A DNA stretch of 64,000 bases from Nonomuraea africana (GCF_014873535.1 NZ_JADBEF010000001.1:8990001-9054000), one strand, 5' to 3'; positions 32,494-41,452 are shown, counted from the first letter of the stretch. The notes: generated by a model from the letters alone, not told the origin. Program-made: numbers and translations.

Positions 32494-33055
32494 GCGACAG
32501 CTCCTCCGCCGGGACGCGTGCCCCGGCCGTCAGGTCAACGGTGATCACCGATCGCGTCTCCACGCAGAGGGGCAGGGCTCCCGCCTTCTCACCACCCGAC
32601 GGCGCCCGCGAGCCCGGACGCGCTGGAAGCGTCGAAGACCTGGCAGGATCAGGGACACAGGCAGTGGACGGGCGGAGGAGAACTCCTCAGACGCCCTGCG
32701 TCATGCGCGGCGCGCGAAGCCATCGCATGCCGTTGACCTGACCGGGATCGGAGCCGATCGCATACCGGACCCGCCGGCCGTGCACCCGCCGCGCAGGCGC
32801 CCGGCAGCCGCGAGGGCGGCAACCAGGAGCGAGACGGGCGGCGACGGACATGTCCGCAGCCTACCGGAGTCAGCGGTTGCTCTTGAGCCAGTCCTGGTAG
32901 TGGGTGGGGGCGAGGCGGGCGCGGTGAGGACGTCGCCGGGGATGGCCCGGTAGTAGTCCAGCTGGGGCACCTGGTCGACGTCGACGATCGACGCGCGCAC
33001 CAGTCAGGATGGGCTTGGTTTGCCGCCGGACAGCCCGGTCGGGTAGGAAGCTTGC
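32494..33055. other. Leader region of trpBA and an unidentified broken frame
   Basis: About 560 bases. Just upstream of trpB I see no Trp-rich leader peptide. A short hairpin GAGGAG-AA-CTCCTC is at 32675-32688. Between about 32876 and 33001 the minus strand encodes IVDVDQVPQLDYYRAIPGDV and, in another frame, RARLAPTHYQDWLKSNR, which look like one protein C terminus split by a frameshift. I do not recognise it. The rest appears non-coding. Confidence 0.4.
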
Positions 33056-33604
33056 ATGCTAAGCGGTAACAAGGTCGGGCTCAGGGCCCGGCACGAGGAC
33101 GACATTCCGATCCTGCGGGCCGAGCTCTACGACGACGTGGTCAACGGCTCGCGGGCCGAAGGCGGGCCGTGGCGGCCGATCACACCCGGCTCGAAGGATC
33201 CGCGGCTCGTGGTGGACGACAAGGAGCAAGGGCACGTCCCGTTCTCGGTGGTGGAGCTGGACGGCGGCACGCTGGTCGGCACCGCGACGCTGTGGGGCAT
33301 CGACAACCACAACCGGTCCGCGCACATCGGGCTGGGGCTGCTGCCGTCGGCCCGCGGCAAGGGCTACGGCACCGACGTGGTCGCGGTGTTGTGCCACTAC
33401 GGTTTCGTCGTGCGCGGCCTGCAGCGGCTGCAGATCGAGACGCTGGCGGACAACGCCGCGATGCTGCGCTCCGCCGAGCGCAACGGCTTCGTCCGCGAGG
33501 GCGTGCTGCGCTCCTCGGCCTGGGTGCTGGGCGAGTTCCTGGACGAGGTGCTGCTCGGGCTCCTCGTCCAGGACTGGAAGCCGGCCTCGAAGGCCTACCT
33601 CTGA
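33056..33604 (+). CDS. GNAT-family N-acetyltransferase
   Basis: Protein of 182 residues. VGLRARHEDDIPILRAELYDD starts the fold. The acetyl-CoA loop LLPSARGKGYGTDVVAVLCHY is followed by LQRLQIETLADNAAMLRSAERNGFVREGVLRSSAWVLGEFLDEVLLG, typical of RimJ/RimL-like GNATs. GGTAGGAAG precedes ATG 33056. Its 3' end is overlapped by the IS stub on the other strand. Confidence 0.85.
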   Translation: MLSGNKVGLRARHEDDIPILRAELYDDVVNGSRAEGGPWRPITPGSKDPRLVVDDKEQGHVPFSVVELDGGTLVGTATLWGIDNHNRSAHIGLGLLPSARGKGYGTDVVAVLCHYGFVVRGLQRLQIETLADNAAMLRSAERNGFVREGVLRSSAWVLGEFLDEVLLGLLVQDWKPASKAYL

Positions 33605-33762
33605 TCTTTGGCGGAGGTCTTGACGCTCTGAGCGTCGATCAGGTAGAAGATCGCGTCCAGGACCAGGCGCCGATCCCACTTCTCGGGCCTGCCCCCGCGC
33701 CCGCCGGTGCTCCCCGCGGCCGGGAGCAGCGGCGCCAGCAGCGCCCACTGCCCGTCGGTCAT
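33598..33762 (-). pseudogene. IS5-family transposase stub with internal deletion
   Basis: The frame begins MTDGQWALLAPLLPAAGSTG, continues RGGRPEKWDRRLVLDAIFYL, and is then joined directly to IDAQSVKTSA. In complete transposases about 70 residues separate these blocks, and the DDE domain continues after QSVKTS. Both the internal part and most of the catalytic domain are missing. Confidence 0.8.
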
Positions 33763-33863
33763 CGTCGAACCGGGGTAGAAGTGCCGCCGCGAGCGACGAT
33801 CACCACCCTGGCCATGAGCAGGGCATGGCGAGTACTGGCACTTGGACGATACGTGCACCCGGA

Positions 33864-33910
33864 CTCCTGGTAGGACTGGCAAGCCTAGACAGCCCCTCTC
33901 CTACCAGGAG
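33864..33910. repeat. 12-bp perfect inverted repeat upstream of IS stub
   Basis: CTCCTGGTAGGA (33864-33875) is the exact complement of TCCTACCAGGAG (33899-33910), with a 23-base loop. It could be a terminator or part of the IS end. It lies in a 260-base gap with no gene. Confidence 0.5.
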
Positions 33911-34025
33911 CCCTTCGCCTCCCGGGCGAACCGCCCACCGACCGAGCGCGCGGGCGGACCCTCGCATCGTCCGGAGGTTCCGCCCGGCACCTAACACCTT
34001 TGCCGGCGCCGTCGGCGAAGGCGCG

Positions 34026-34808
34026 TCAGTGGTGCTGGCCGTGCCGGCCGAGGGTCTCCACGGGGGTCGCGCCGGGGCGGGTCCACTGCGGCACGGGGCG
34101 GCTGGTCGGGCCCCAGGTGGCGTTCCCGTCCGCGTCCGAGCGCCAGAACCAGCACGGGCGGCGCCCCTCGGGCCAGCCCTCGGGGTTGTCCTCCCACGCC
34201 TCGCCGCGGCCGTAGGGCGTCATGTCGAGCAGGCCGAGGGACCCGTTGACCGGCTCGTTGCCACGGCCCGTCGTGGAGTAGGTGAGGAACACGCGGTCGC
34301 CGTCGCGCAGGAAGCAGGTGATGTAACCCATGCTGCCGCCGACCGGCGCGTCCACGTCGCGCACCGAGTACCAGGGCTGGGTGTAGCCCATGAACTCGAC
34401 GTAGGCGGCCACCTCGTCCCAACGGCCCGTGGTCAGGATGGCGAACGAGACGCCGCGGGCGTTGAGGTAGACGGCGTCCTTCAGGTGCCAGGCCGTGGTG
34501 GTGCAGCCCTCGCACTGCCCCTGGTGCGGCGCGCCGTCGTACCACATGTGCTTGTAGACCACGAGCTCGTCGCGGCCCTGGAACAGGTCCAGGAACGGGA
34601 CCGGGCCGTAGGGTCCGACGACCTCGACCGTCCCGTCGAGCTCCACCATCGGCAGCCGGCGGCGGGCCGCGGCGAGGGCGTCGCCCTCGCGGGTGTGGGC
34701 CTTCTCGCGGACCAGGAGCTCGTCACGGGCGGCCTGCCAGGTGGCCAGGTCGACGACGGGCGGGCGGCCGGGCAGCGCGGTGGTCGGATCGTTCGGAGTG
34801 GTCGTCAT
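34026..34808 (-). CDS. DUF899 family thioredoxin-like protein, copy 2
   Basis: Protein of 260 residues. Segments ELVVYKHMWYDGAPHQGQCEGCTT (CxxC), VFLTYSTTGRGNEPVNGSLGLLDMTPYGRGE and the closing PWYSVRDVDAPVGGSMGYITCFL define DUF899, a more distant relative of the gene at 28648. ATG 34808 has GGAGGAC upstream. Redox role suspected from CxxC only. It is monocistronic. Confidence 0.85.
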   Translation of the reverse strand: MTTTPNDPTTALPGRPPVVDLATWQAARDELLVREKAHTREGDALAAARRRLPMVELDGTVEVVGPYGPVPFLDLFQGRDELVVYKHMWYDGAPHQGQCEGCTTTAWHLKDAVYLNARGVSFAILTTGRWDEVAAYVEFMGYTQPWYSVRDVDAPVGGSMGYITCFLRDGDRVFLTYSTTGRGNEPVNGSLGLLDMTPYGRGEAWEDNPEGWPEGRRPCWFWRSDADGNATWGPTSRPVPQWTRPGATPVETLGRHGQHH

Positions 34809-35259
34809 GGTGTCCTCCGTGGTGTCTGACACTGCCGCAATCAATCTCCTGCTGTCTCGATCCAACCATTTCGACGTGCTGTAGACCCGGCATGGCGGCA
34901 ATACTCATCGGTCAGCGAATCCCGCAGGGGCAAGGACCAAGCACGGCAGGGCCTTACCTACGGAGGAGCGCCTGGCGAGGCCAGCAACCGGACATTCTCC
35001 GGGCTCTGGAGAGCATCGAGCCAGCTCAGCGCTCGTCGAGGCCCGTCCTTTCAACACCTGCCCGAGCGCCTGGCATGAGCGTCGATCTGCTGCTGCGCGC
35101 GATGGGCCAGGCCGGTCCAGGACGTCTTGACCGGCCGGAGGTGCCCGCGCGATCGTGCTGCCAGCGCGAGACCTCCGCCCGCGTTCTTGGACAGCCGGTT
35201 AGAGCTCTAAGAGCTCCTGACGCAATTGGTCGTGATCGCGGCGGAACCGCCCGGGACCT
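34809..35259. other. Non-coding stretch
   Basis: About 450 bases between DUF899 copy 2 and the AraC-type gene. No credible gene is seen. It contains the DUF899 promoter region and a perfect 12-base palindrome TTAGAGCTCTAA at 35199-35210. Confidence 0.4.
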
Positions 35260-36231
35260 TCAGCGGAAGGAGCGGCGGTAGGCGGCCGGGGTGGTGCGCA
35301 GGGCGGTGTGGAAGCGGCGGCGGAGGTTGACCGCCGAGGAGAGGCCGACGCGGGTGGCGATGGTCTCGACGGGCAGGTCGGTCTCCTCCAGCAGGGCGCG
35401 GGTGGCGGCCAGGCGGCGTTCCAGCAGCCAGCGGGCGGGTGGGACGCCGAGCTGGTCGGCGAACTGGCGGGTGAGGGTGCGGGGGGAGACGCCCGAGTAG
35501 GCGGCCATGTCCTCGACGGTGATCTGGTCGGACAGGCGCGAGAGGAGCCATTCGAGCAGAGGGGCCAGGGAGTCTGGCATGGGGCCGGTGGTGGGGAGGG
35601 GAGGGTACTGGCGCTGGCAGCCCTCGCGGTGCGGACCGGCGGCGAGCTGGCGGCCGATGCGCATGGCGTGGGCCGCGCCGTACTCCTGGAGGACCTGGTG
35701 AAGGCAGAGGTCGAGGGTGGCGGCCGAGGCTCCGGCGGTGGCGACGTCGCCGTGATCGACGTAGATGACGGTGCCGTCGGGGATGACGCGGGGGTGGCGG
35801 GCGGCGAGTTCGCCGGAGAGTTCCCAGTGGACGGAGGCGCGGCGGCCGTCCAGGAGGCCCAGGGCGGCGGGGATGAAGATTCCGGCGCAGACGGCGACGA
35901 TGCGGGCGCCTCGGGCATGGGCTTGGGACACCGCGTGGAGTACGGCGGGCGAGGGGGTGAGGGTCCAGCCCGCGATGAGCACGGTGTCGGCGTCGTCGAG
36001 GGCTTCGAGGCCGCTGTCTACCTGGATGGGGACGCCGAGGGTGGTGGGGAGGGAGCCGGGGTGTTCGGAGCACAGGCTGAAGCTGTAGTGCTGGGGGATG
36101 TCGGGGCCGTGGTAGCCGAAGACGGCTGAGGCGGAGGTGACCGGGTAGAGCTCCTGGTTCGGGGCGACCAAGGCGACCACGCGATGCGGACTGGGGGGCG
36201 TCGGGGGCGTTTCCGGGCAATCCAGGGGCAT
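35260..36231 (-). CDS. GlxA-type AraC-family regulator (DJ-1/PfpI + AraC)
   Basis: Protein of 323 residues. The N-terminal DJ-1/PfpI-like domain (about 15-190) includes DTVLIAGWT, the Cys elbow IVAVCAGIFIPAALGLLDGR and VHWELSGELAARHPRV. The C-terminal AraC domain has two helix-turn-helices: VEDMAAYSGVSPRTLTRQFAD and VETIATRVGLSSAVNLRRRF. ATG 36231 begins before the PfpI domain. It is divergent from an MFS exporter, which it probably controls. The ligand is unknown. Confidence 0.9.
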   Translation of the reverse strand: MPLDCPETPPTPPSPHRVVALVAPNQELYPVTSASAVFGYHGPDIPQHYSFSLCSEHPGSLPTTLGVPIQVDSGLEALDDADTVLIAGWTLTPSPAVLHAVSQAHARGARIVAVCAGIFIPAALGLLDGRRASVHWELSGELAARHPRVIPDGTVIYVDHGDVATAGASAATLDLCLHQVLQEYGAAHAMRIGRQLAAGPHREGCQRQYPPLPTTGPMPDSLAPLLEWLLSRLSDQITVEDMAAYSGVSPRTLTRQFADQLGVPPARWLLERRLAATRALLEETDLPVETIATRVGLSSAVNLRRRFHTALRTTPAAYRRSFR

Positions 36232-36243
36232 GGCGCAAATGTA

Positions 36244-36262
36244 CCCAATGATGTCATTTGGG
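36244..36262. promoter_or_regulatory. Dyad between GlxA-type regulator and MFS gene
   Basis: CCCAATGATGTCATTTGGG is a near-perfect dyad in the 72-base divergent spacer, a plausible operator for the AraC-type protein. Confidence 0.45.
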
Positions 36263-36303
36263 ACACCGGTGCTCTGATCTGGAAAAATCCAGAATTGGGG
36301 CTC

Positions 36304-37509
36304 ATGTGGACGAGGAGCTTCACCCTTTACTTCGGGGCCCGCACGATCTCGCTGCTCGGTGACGCGATGATGCCCGTCGCCTCGGCGCTGGCGATCGGGA
36401 AAGTCTATGGGATCGCGGGCGTCGGCTACGTGCTCGCGCTCTGGACCGCGTCGGCTGTGCTGGTCATGTTGTTCGGCGGGGTTGTCGCCGACCGGATCGG
36501 CGCCCGGCGCTTGATGATCGGCGCGGACGTGGTCAGGGTCGTCACCCAGGGGGTCGTGGCTGTCGCCTTCCTGGATGGTGCTCCGCCGTACGCCCTGTTG
36601 CTGGTGATGGCGTTCTTGTCGGGCACGGCCGCCGGGATGTTCGAACCGGGCGTCAACGGCATGGTCCCCCTGGTCGCCAAAGATCCGCAGCGGGCCAACG
36701 CGACGCTGAAGATCGCCGAGGCGGTCACCCATCTGGCGGGTCCCGCACTGGCTGGAGTCCTCATCGTCGTCGCCGGGCCGGTCTTCGTCTACACGGTGGA
36801 CGCCGCGACGTTCCTGGTCAGCGGGGTGTGCCTGCTGCTGGTCCGGGTCACCGTACCAAGGCCGGAGCCCTCCAACGTGCTGAGCGACCTGCGCAGGGGC
36901 TGGGAGGAGTTCAAGGCCAGGAGCTGGATGTGGTCGGTCATCCTGGTCTGGGTGTTCTGGGGCGTTCTGGTGGTCGGACCGTACGTGCCGCTGTCGTCGC
37001 AGGTCATCGGAGCCGACTACGGCTGGGTGATGGCGGCGCTCGGCCTCGGCACTGTGCTGGGCGGGCTGGTGGCGATCAGGCTCAGGCCGCGCAGGCCGCT
37101 GGCGGCCGGGGCGGTGGCGCTGAGCGGGTACGTGGCGGTGCCGCTGACGGTCGCGCTCGGGCTGCCGCTGCCGCTGCTGATGGCCGGGCACCTGCTCGGG
37201 GGGTGCGCGTGGGCGTTCTGGTCGGTGATGTGGTCGACCAGCGTGCAGACGCAGGTAGCGCCGGACGTGCTGAACCGGGTCAACGCCTACCAGGTGGCCG
37301 GGTCGGTCGCGGGCATGGCAGTCGGGCAGGCGCTGGCCGGTCCGGTCACCGCGCTGGTCGAACCGCGCGCCTTCATGCTGGGGTCGGCCCTGGTGGCGGT
37401 CGGCGTGGTGGCGGCGCTGCTGTTGATCAAGCCGGTCAGGCGGCTGGACCGGGAACCTCAGGAGGCCGGAGGCCAGTCGATCTCGGTCTCGGCCAGCTTG
37501 TTGACGTAG
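36304..37509 (+). CDS. MFS exporter (EntS/MefA-like)
   Basis: About 401 residues, 12 membrane helices. The start SFTLYFGARTISLLGDAMMPVASALA and the conserved loop VVADRIGARRLMIGADVVRV, then GMFEPGVNGMVPLVAKDPQRANA match the DHA3 exporters (EntS, macrolide or bacteriocin efflux). ATG 36304 is chosen because the first helix follows. The last 20 residues read into debris: the opposite strand there encodes a protein-like end (NYVNKLAETEIDWPP), so the natural stop may have been displaced. Confidence 0.85.
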   Translation: MWTRSFTLYFGARTISLLGDAMMPVASALAIGKVYGIAGVGYVLALWTASAVLVMLFGGVVADRIGARRLMIGADVVRVVTQGVVAVAFLDGAPPYALLLVMAFLSGTAAGMFEPGVNGMVPLVAKDPQRANATLKIAEAVTHLAGPALAGVLIVVAGPVFVYTVDAATFLVSGVCLLLVRVTVPRPEPSNVLSDLRRGWEEFKARSWMWSVILVWVFWGVLVVGPYVPLSSQVIGADYGWVMAALGLGTVLGGLVAIRLRPRRPLAAGAVALSGYVAVPLTVALGLPLPLLMAGHLLGGCAWAFWSVMWSTSVQTQVAPDVLNRVNAYQVAGSVAGMAVGQALAGPVTALVEPRAFMLGSALVAVGVVAALLLIKPVRRLDREPQEAGGQSISVSASLLT

Positions 37510-37645
37510 TTGGTCATCGTCTGGACCGGCGATAGAAGGCGCAGGTAGAAGTGCGATCGCGGAGAGGCCTCCGGAGCTGGGTGCGCAGATTCGAGGGGAA
37601 AGGGGAGTGCCCGCTCCTTTCCACTCTCAACGTATAGCGCACCGG

Positions 37646-37665
37646 GGGGCTTGCGGCAAGACCCC
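37646..37665. promoter_or_regulatory. Rifamycin-associated element (RAE)
   Basis: GGGGCTTGCGGCAAGACCCC sits 56 bases before the glycosyltransferase start. As I recall it, the published RAE consensus is GGGGCTTGCGGCAAGGCCC, and this differs by one substitution. The dyad extends outward to CCGGGG/CCCCGG (37642-37667). In other actinomycetes RAE marks rifamycin-inducible resistance genes, including rgt and helR. Confidence 0.85.
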
Positions 37666-37721
37666 GGTCGTGCCGCAGAATCGTCGGCCGAGGCCAGAAC
37701 CTGCGGAAATGGAGTTGCCAA

Positions 37722-38963
37722 GTGCGTGTGTTGTTGTCGACGTATGGGTCGCGCGGGGACGTCGAACCGTTGGTGGGACTCGCGGTGCGGTTGCGGGAAC
37801 TCGGCGCGGGGGTGCGGGTGTGCGCGCCGCCGGACGAGGACTTCGCGCAGCGGTTGGCCGGTGTCGGCGTGCCGATGGTGCCGGTCGGCCAGTCGGCGCG
37901 CGCGCTGACGACCGCGGCGCCGCCGCCGTCGTCGGCGGACCTGCCCCGGCGCGCGGCCGAGGTGATCGCCAGCCAGTTCGACGCGGTCATGGCGGCGGCC
38001 GAGGGATGTGACGTGCTGGTGGCGACCGGCATGATGCCTGCCGCGGCCGGCGCGCGGTCGGTGGCCGAGAAACTGGGCATCCGCTCCGTGTCCGTGACCT
38101 TCCAGCAGCTCACCCTGCCGTCGCCGCACCGTCCGCCGCTGGCGTATCAGGGCCGGCCGTTCCCGCCGGACGTGACCGACAACCGGGTGCTGTGGGACCT
38201 GGACGCCCAGAGCATCAGTGCGCTGTTCGGTGCGGCGCTCAACACCAACCGGGCGTCGATCGGCCTGCCTCCGGTGGACAACGTTCGCGACTACGTCATC
38301 GGCGACCAGCCGTGGCTGGCGACGGACCCGGCCCTGGACCCGTGGCAGGAGACGCCGGATCTCGACGTCGTCCAGACCGGCGCGTGGATCCTGCCCGACG
38401 TTCGCCCACTCCCGACCGAGTTGATGGCGTTCCTGGACGCCGGCACACCACCGGTGTACGTGGGCTTCGGCAGCATGCCCATGCGCGCATCGACGGACGC
38501 CGCCCAGGTGGCCATCGAGGCGATCCGCGCGCAGGGCCGCCGCGCGCTCGTCGCCCGCGGCTGGGCCGACCTGGCCCTGATCGACGACGGGGACGACTGT
38601 TTCGTCGTCGGCGAGGTCAACCAGCAGGCGCTGTTCGGCCGGGTGGCCGCCGTGGTGCACCACGGCGGCGCGGGCACGACGACGACGGCCGTCCGGGCCG
38701 GCGCGCCTCAGGTGGTGGTACCCCAGGCGGCGGACCAGCCGTACTGGGCCGGCCGGGTGGCCGAGCTGGGCATCGGCGCGGCACACGACGGTCCGACTCC
38801 GACCTTCGAGTCCCTGTCGGCCGCGCTCAGCACGGCCCTGACCCCCGAGACCCGCGCACGAACGGCCGCTGTGGCCGGCACGATCCGCACCGACGGGGCG
38901 ACGGTGGCCGCGAGGTTGCTGCTCGACGCGGTCAGCCGGGAAAGGCCGCCCGTCTCCGCGTGA
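37722..38963 (+). CDS. rgt: GT1-family glycosyltransferase, probable rifamycin glycosyltransferase
   Basis: Protein of 413 residues with GT-B fold. N-terminal LLSTYGSRGDVEPLVGLAVRL is the acceptor-domain start of macrolide/glycopeptide glycosyltransferases; the donor motif is VVHHGGAGTTTTAVRAGAPQVVVPQAADQPYWAGRV. It would transfer a sugar from an NDP-sugar to an antibiotic hydroxyl. The RAE upstream and the helR gene downstream point to Rgt, which inactivates rifamycins by glycosylating the ansa chain; sequence alone would only say antibiotic GT1. GTG start with GGAG upstream. Cytoplasmic. Confidence 0.85.
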   Translation: MRVLLSTYGSRGDVEPLVGLAVRLRELGAGVRVCAPPDEDFAQRLAGVGVPMVPVGQSARALTTAAPPPSSADLPRRAAEVIASQFDAVMAAAEGCDVLVATGMMPAAAGARSVAEKLGIRSVSVTFQQLTLPSPHRPPLAYQGRPFPPDVTDNRVLWDLDAQSISALFGAALNTNRASIGLPPVDNVRDYVIGDQPWLATDPALDPWQETPDLDVVQTGAWILPDVRPLPTELMAFLDAGTPPVYVGFGSMPMRASTDAAQVAIEAIRAQGRRALVARGWADLALIDDGDDCFVVGEVNQQALFGRVAAVVHHGGAGTTTTAVRAGAPQVVVPQAADQPYWAGRVAELGIGAAHDGPTPTFESLSAALSTALTPETRARTAAVAGTIRTDGATVAARLLLDAVSRERPPVSA

Positions 38964-39113
38964 ACCACGCGGGATCGTCGAGCCAGGACCCAGAACACGA
39001 GAACCTGCAAACCCTGACGACCTGAACCGACAACGGCCACCAGGTTCGTCACGCCGGTCCAGACGCCTAGCTGCGCGCAATGGTGCAAGCGACCTCAGAT
39101 CGGAGCTAATCAC

Positions 39114-41261
39114 GTGAACCCGCTGACCACCAGCGCGTTTGACCTTCCCGACCACCTTTCCCCCAAGGCCGACCCGGCGTTGATCGCCGGCGATGAGCAG
39201 CACTTCGCGGCCATCGCGGAGAGCCTGGAGCAGTCGATCGCCGACCTGTCCGACCGCCTCGACGCCGAGCGCAAGGCGCCCGGCGGCAAAGGCCGGCAGG
39301 CGATGGACCGGGACCTGGAGATCCACCGGCTGACCGCTCGCCTGCGCACACTGCGCCGCTTCGGTCTGGACCTGTGCCTCGGACACATGGTCAGCGCGGA
39401 CCACCCCGAGCCCGTGTACGTGGGACGGCTTGGCCTCACCGACAGCGCGGGTCGTCGGCTGCTGCTCGACTGGCGCTCCCCCGCGGCTGAGCCGTTCTTC
39501 GGAGCCACCCACGCCAACCCGATGGGTCTGGCGAGCCGCCGCAGGTATCGCTGGACCCGCGGCCGGATCAGCGACTACTGGGACGAGGTGTTCACCTCGG
39601 ACGGTTTGGTCGGGCACGCCGCGCTCGACGACCAGTCCGCCTTCATCGCCAGCCTGGGCAGCAACCGGTCGGCCCGGATGCGAGACGTGCTCGGCACCAT
39701 CCAGGCCGACCAGGACGCCATCATCCGCGCGGGATCCCACGGCGCTCTCGTCGTCGACGGCGGTCCGGGTACGGGCAAGACCGTCGTCGCGCTGCACCGC
39801 TCCGCCTACCTCCTCTACTCCGACCCGCGCCTCGGTCACCGCAGGGGCGGCGTGCTGTTCGTCGGTCCGCACCAGCCGTACCTGGCCTACGTCGCCGACG
39901 TCCTGCCCAGCCTCGGAGAGGAGGGCGTGCAGACCTGCACGCTGCGCGACCTCGTCGCCGAGGGAGCCGCGGCGGCGATCGAGGCCGACCCGGACGTGGC
40001 TCGCCTGAAGTCGTCGGCGAACCTGGTGAAGGCGATCGAGCCGGCCGTCAGGTTCTACGAGAACCCGCCCACCAAGGGGATGACGGTCACGACCCACTGG
40101 GAGGACATCTGGCTGAGCGCCGAAGACTGGGCCGAGGCGTTCGACGCACCGGACCCCGGTACTCCGCACAACGAGGCGCGCGACCAGATCTGGGAGGAGC
40201 TGCTCACGATCCTGATGGACAAGCACGACGGCGAGGCCTCGGCTGCCCTGCTCCGCAAGTCGCTGCTGCAGAACGGGGAACTGCTCACGACCTTCAACCG
40301 CGCGTGGCCGCTGATCGAAGCGGCCGACCTCGTCGGAGACCTGTGGACGGTGCCCGCCTACCTGCGGATGTGCGCTCCCTGGCTCAGCCCCGACGAGGTA
40401 CGGCAACTGCAGCGCGCGGACGCCCAGGCCTGGACGGTGTCCGACCTGCCGCTCCTGGACGCGGCACGGCAGCGGCTCGGCGACCCTGAGGCGTCACGAC
40501 GCAAGCGCCGGCAGGAAGCCGCTCTCGCCGCCCAGCGCGAGCGCATGGCCCAGGTCGTCGACAACCTGATCGAGGCCGACGACGACGGCGAAGGCCTCGT
40601 GACACAGCTGCGCCGAGAGGACCTCCAGCGAAATCTGGTCGACGAGTCCGAGCTGCCCACCCTCGACCCGGACCTGCTGGCCGGCCCGTTCGCGCACATC
40701 GTCGTGGACGAGGCCCAGGAACTGACCGACGCGGAGTGGCAGATGTTGCTGCTGCGCTGCCCGTCCAGGAGCTTCACCATCGTCGGGGACCGTGCCCAGG
40801 CCAGGCACGGGTTCACCGAGTCGTGGCAGGAACGGCTCGAGCGGATCGGGCTCGACCGGATCAACCTGGCCTCCCTGAGCATCAACTACCGGACGCCGGA
40901 AGAAATCATGGCCGAAGCCGAGCCGGTCATCCGGGCCGTGCTCACCGACGCCAACGTGCCGACCTCCATCCGCAGCGGCGGCGTCCCCGTGGTTCACGGA
41001 TCCGCTTCGGATCTGGGCGTGATCCTCGACACCTGGCTCGCCGAGAATGCCGACGGGATCGCCTGCGTCATCGGCGATCCCACGTTCCGGGAGACGTCCC
41101 GCGTCCGGTCGCTGACCCCGGAGCTGTCGAAGGGGCTCGAGTTCGACCTGGTGGTCCTCATCGACCCAGAGGCGTTCGGCGAGGGCATCGAAGGAGCGGT
41201 CGACCGCTATGTCGCGATGACGCGAGCGACCCAGCAACTCGTCATCCTCACCAGCTCCTGA
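39114..41261 (+). CDS. helR: HelR-like UvrD/HelD-family ATPase protecting RNA polymerase
   Basis: Protein of 715 residues. An N-terminal coiled-coil region (about 25-85) precedes YVGRLGLTDSAGRRLLLDWRSPAAEPFF, a HelD-type signature. Walker A is G216-GPGTGKT; Walker B is HIVVDEAQEL; then TIVGDRAQARHG, INYRTPEEIM, LSKGLEFDLVVLIDPEAF and YVAMTRATQQLVIL. HelD-type proteins release stalled RNA polymerase; HelR does so to dislodge rifamycin. The location behind an RAE-linked rgt supports HelR rather than housekeeping HelD. GTG start with GGAG. It lies 150 bases after rgt; I see no second RAE, so co-transcription is likely. Confidence 0.88.
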   Translation: MNPLTTSAFDLPDHLSPKADPALIAGDEQHFAAIAESLEQSIADLSDRLDAERKAPGGKGRQAMDRDLEIHRLTARLRTLRRFGLDLCLGHMVSADHPEPVYVGRLGLTDSAGRRLLLDWRSPAAEPFFGATHANPMGLASRRRYRWTRGRISDYWDEVFTSDGLVGHAALDDQSAFIASLGSNRSARMRDVLGTIQADQDAIIRAGSHGALVVDGGPGTGKTVVALHRSAYLLYSDPRLGHRRGGVLFVGPHQPYLAYVADVLPSLGEEGVQTCTLRDLVAEGAAAAIEADPDVARLKSSANLVKAIEPAVRFYENPPTKGMTVTTHWEDIWLSAEDWAEAFDAPDPGTPHNEARDQIWEELLTILMDKHDGEASAALLRKSLLQNGELLTTFNRAWPLIEAADLVGDLWTVPAYLRMCAPWLSPDEVRQLQRADAQAWTVSDLPLLDAARQRLGDPEASRRKRRQEAALAAQRERMAQVVDNLIEADDDGEGLVTQLRREDLQRNLVDESELPTLDPDLLAGPFAHIVVDEAQELTDAEWQMLLLRCPSRSFTIVGDRAQARHGFTESWQERLERIGLDRINLASLSINYRTPEEIMAEAEPVIRAVLTDANVPTSIRSGGVPVVHGSASDLGVILDTWLAENADGIACVIGDPTFRETSRVRSLTPELSKGLEFDLVVLIDPEAFGEGIEGAVDRYVAMTRATQQLVILTSS

Positions 41262-41270
41262 CGTCGGCCG

Positions 41271-41312
41271 GACGAACGCCCCCTCCCGGCCGAGTTGGTG
41301 GCGTTCCTGGAC
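41271..41312 (+). pseudogene. Fragment of a second rgt-like glycosyltransferase
   Basis: The 42 bases encode DERPLPAELVAFLD, matching DVRPLPTELMAFLD of the intact gene at 38396-38437, also at DNA level. There is no other part of the gene. It begins ten bases after the helR stop and ends against the DrrA fragment. Confidence 0.65.

Positions 41313-41452
<140 letters not shown>

Noticed and set aside
30440..32563. A 707-codon frame covering both trpB and trpA
   Set aside because: It is the trpA frame read through trpB out of register; true trpA starts at 31255 inside the trpB stop.
35199..35210. Palindrome TTAGAGCTCTAA as a possible operator
   Set aside because: It lies beyond the 3' end of the AraC-type gene, not near a start, and a single 12-base palindrome is weak evidence.
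36232..37191. N-terminal extension of the GlxA-type regulator
   Set aside because: The frame runs antisense through the MFS gene; the PfpI domain begins right after ATG 36231.
39074..39092. A possible second RAE upstream of helR (CGCAATGGTGCAAG)
   Set aside because: It shares only the GCAAG part with the consensus and lacks the G and C runs and the dyad.
37458..40406. A 982-codon minus-strand open frame across the rgt-helR region
   Set aside because: It is antisense to two well-recognised genes, has no family resemblance over most of its length, and is open only because of high third-position GC. Only its last 35 codons look protein-like.
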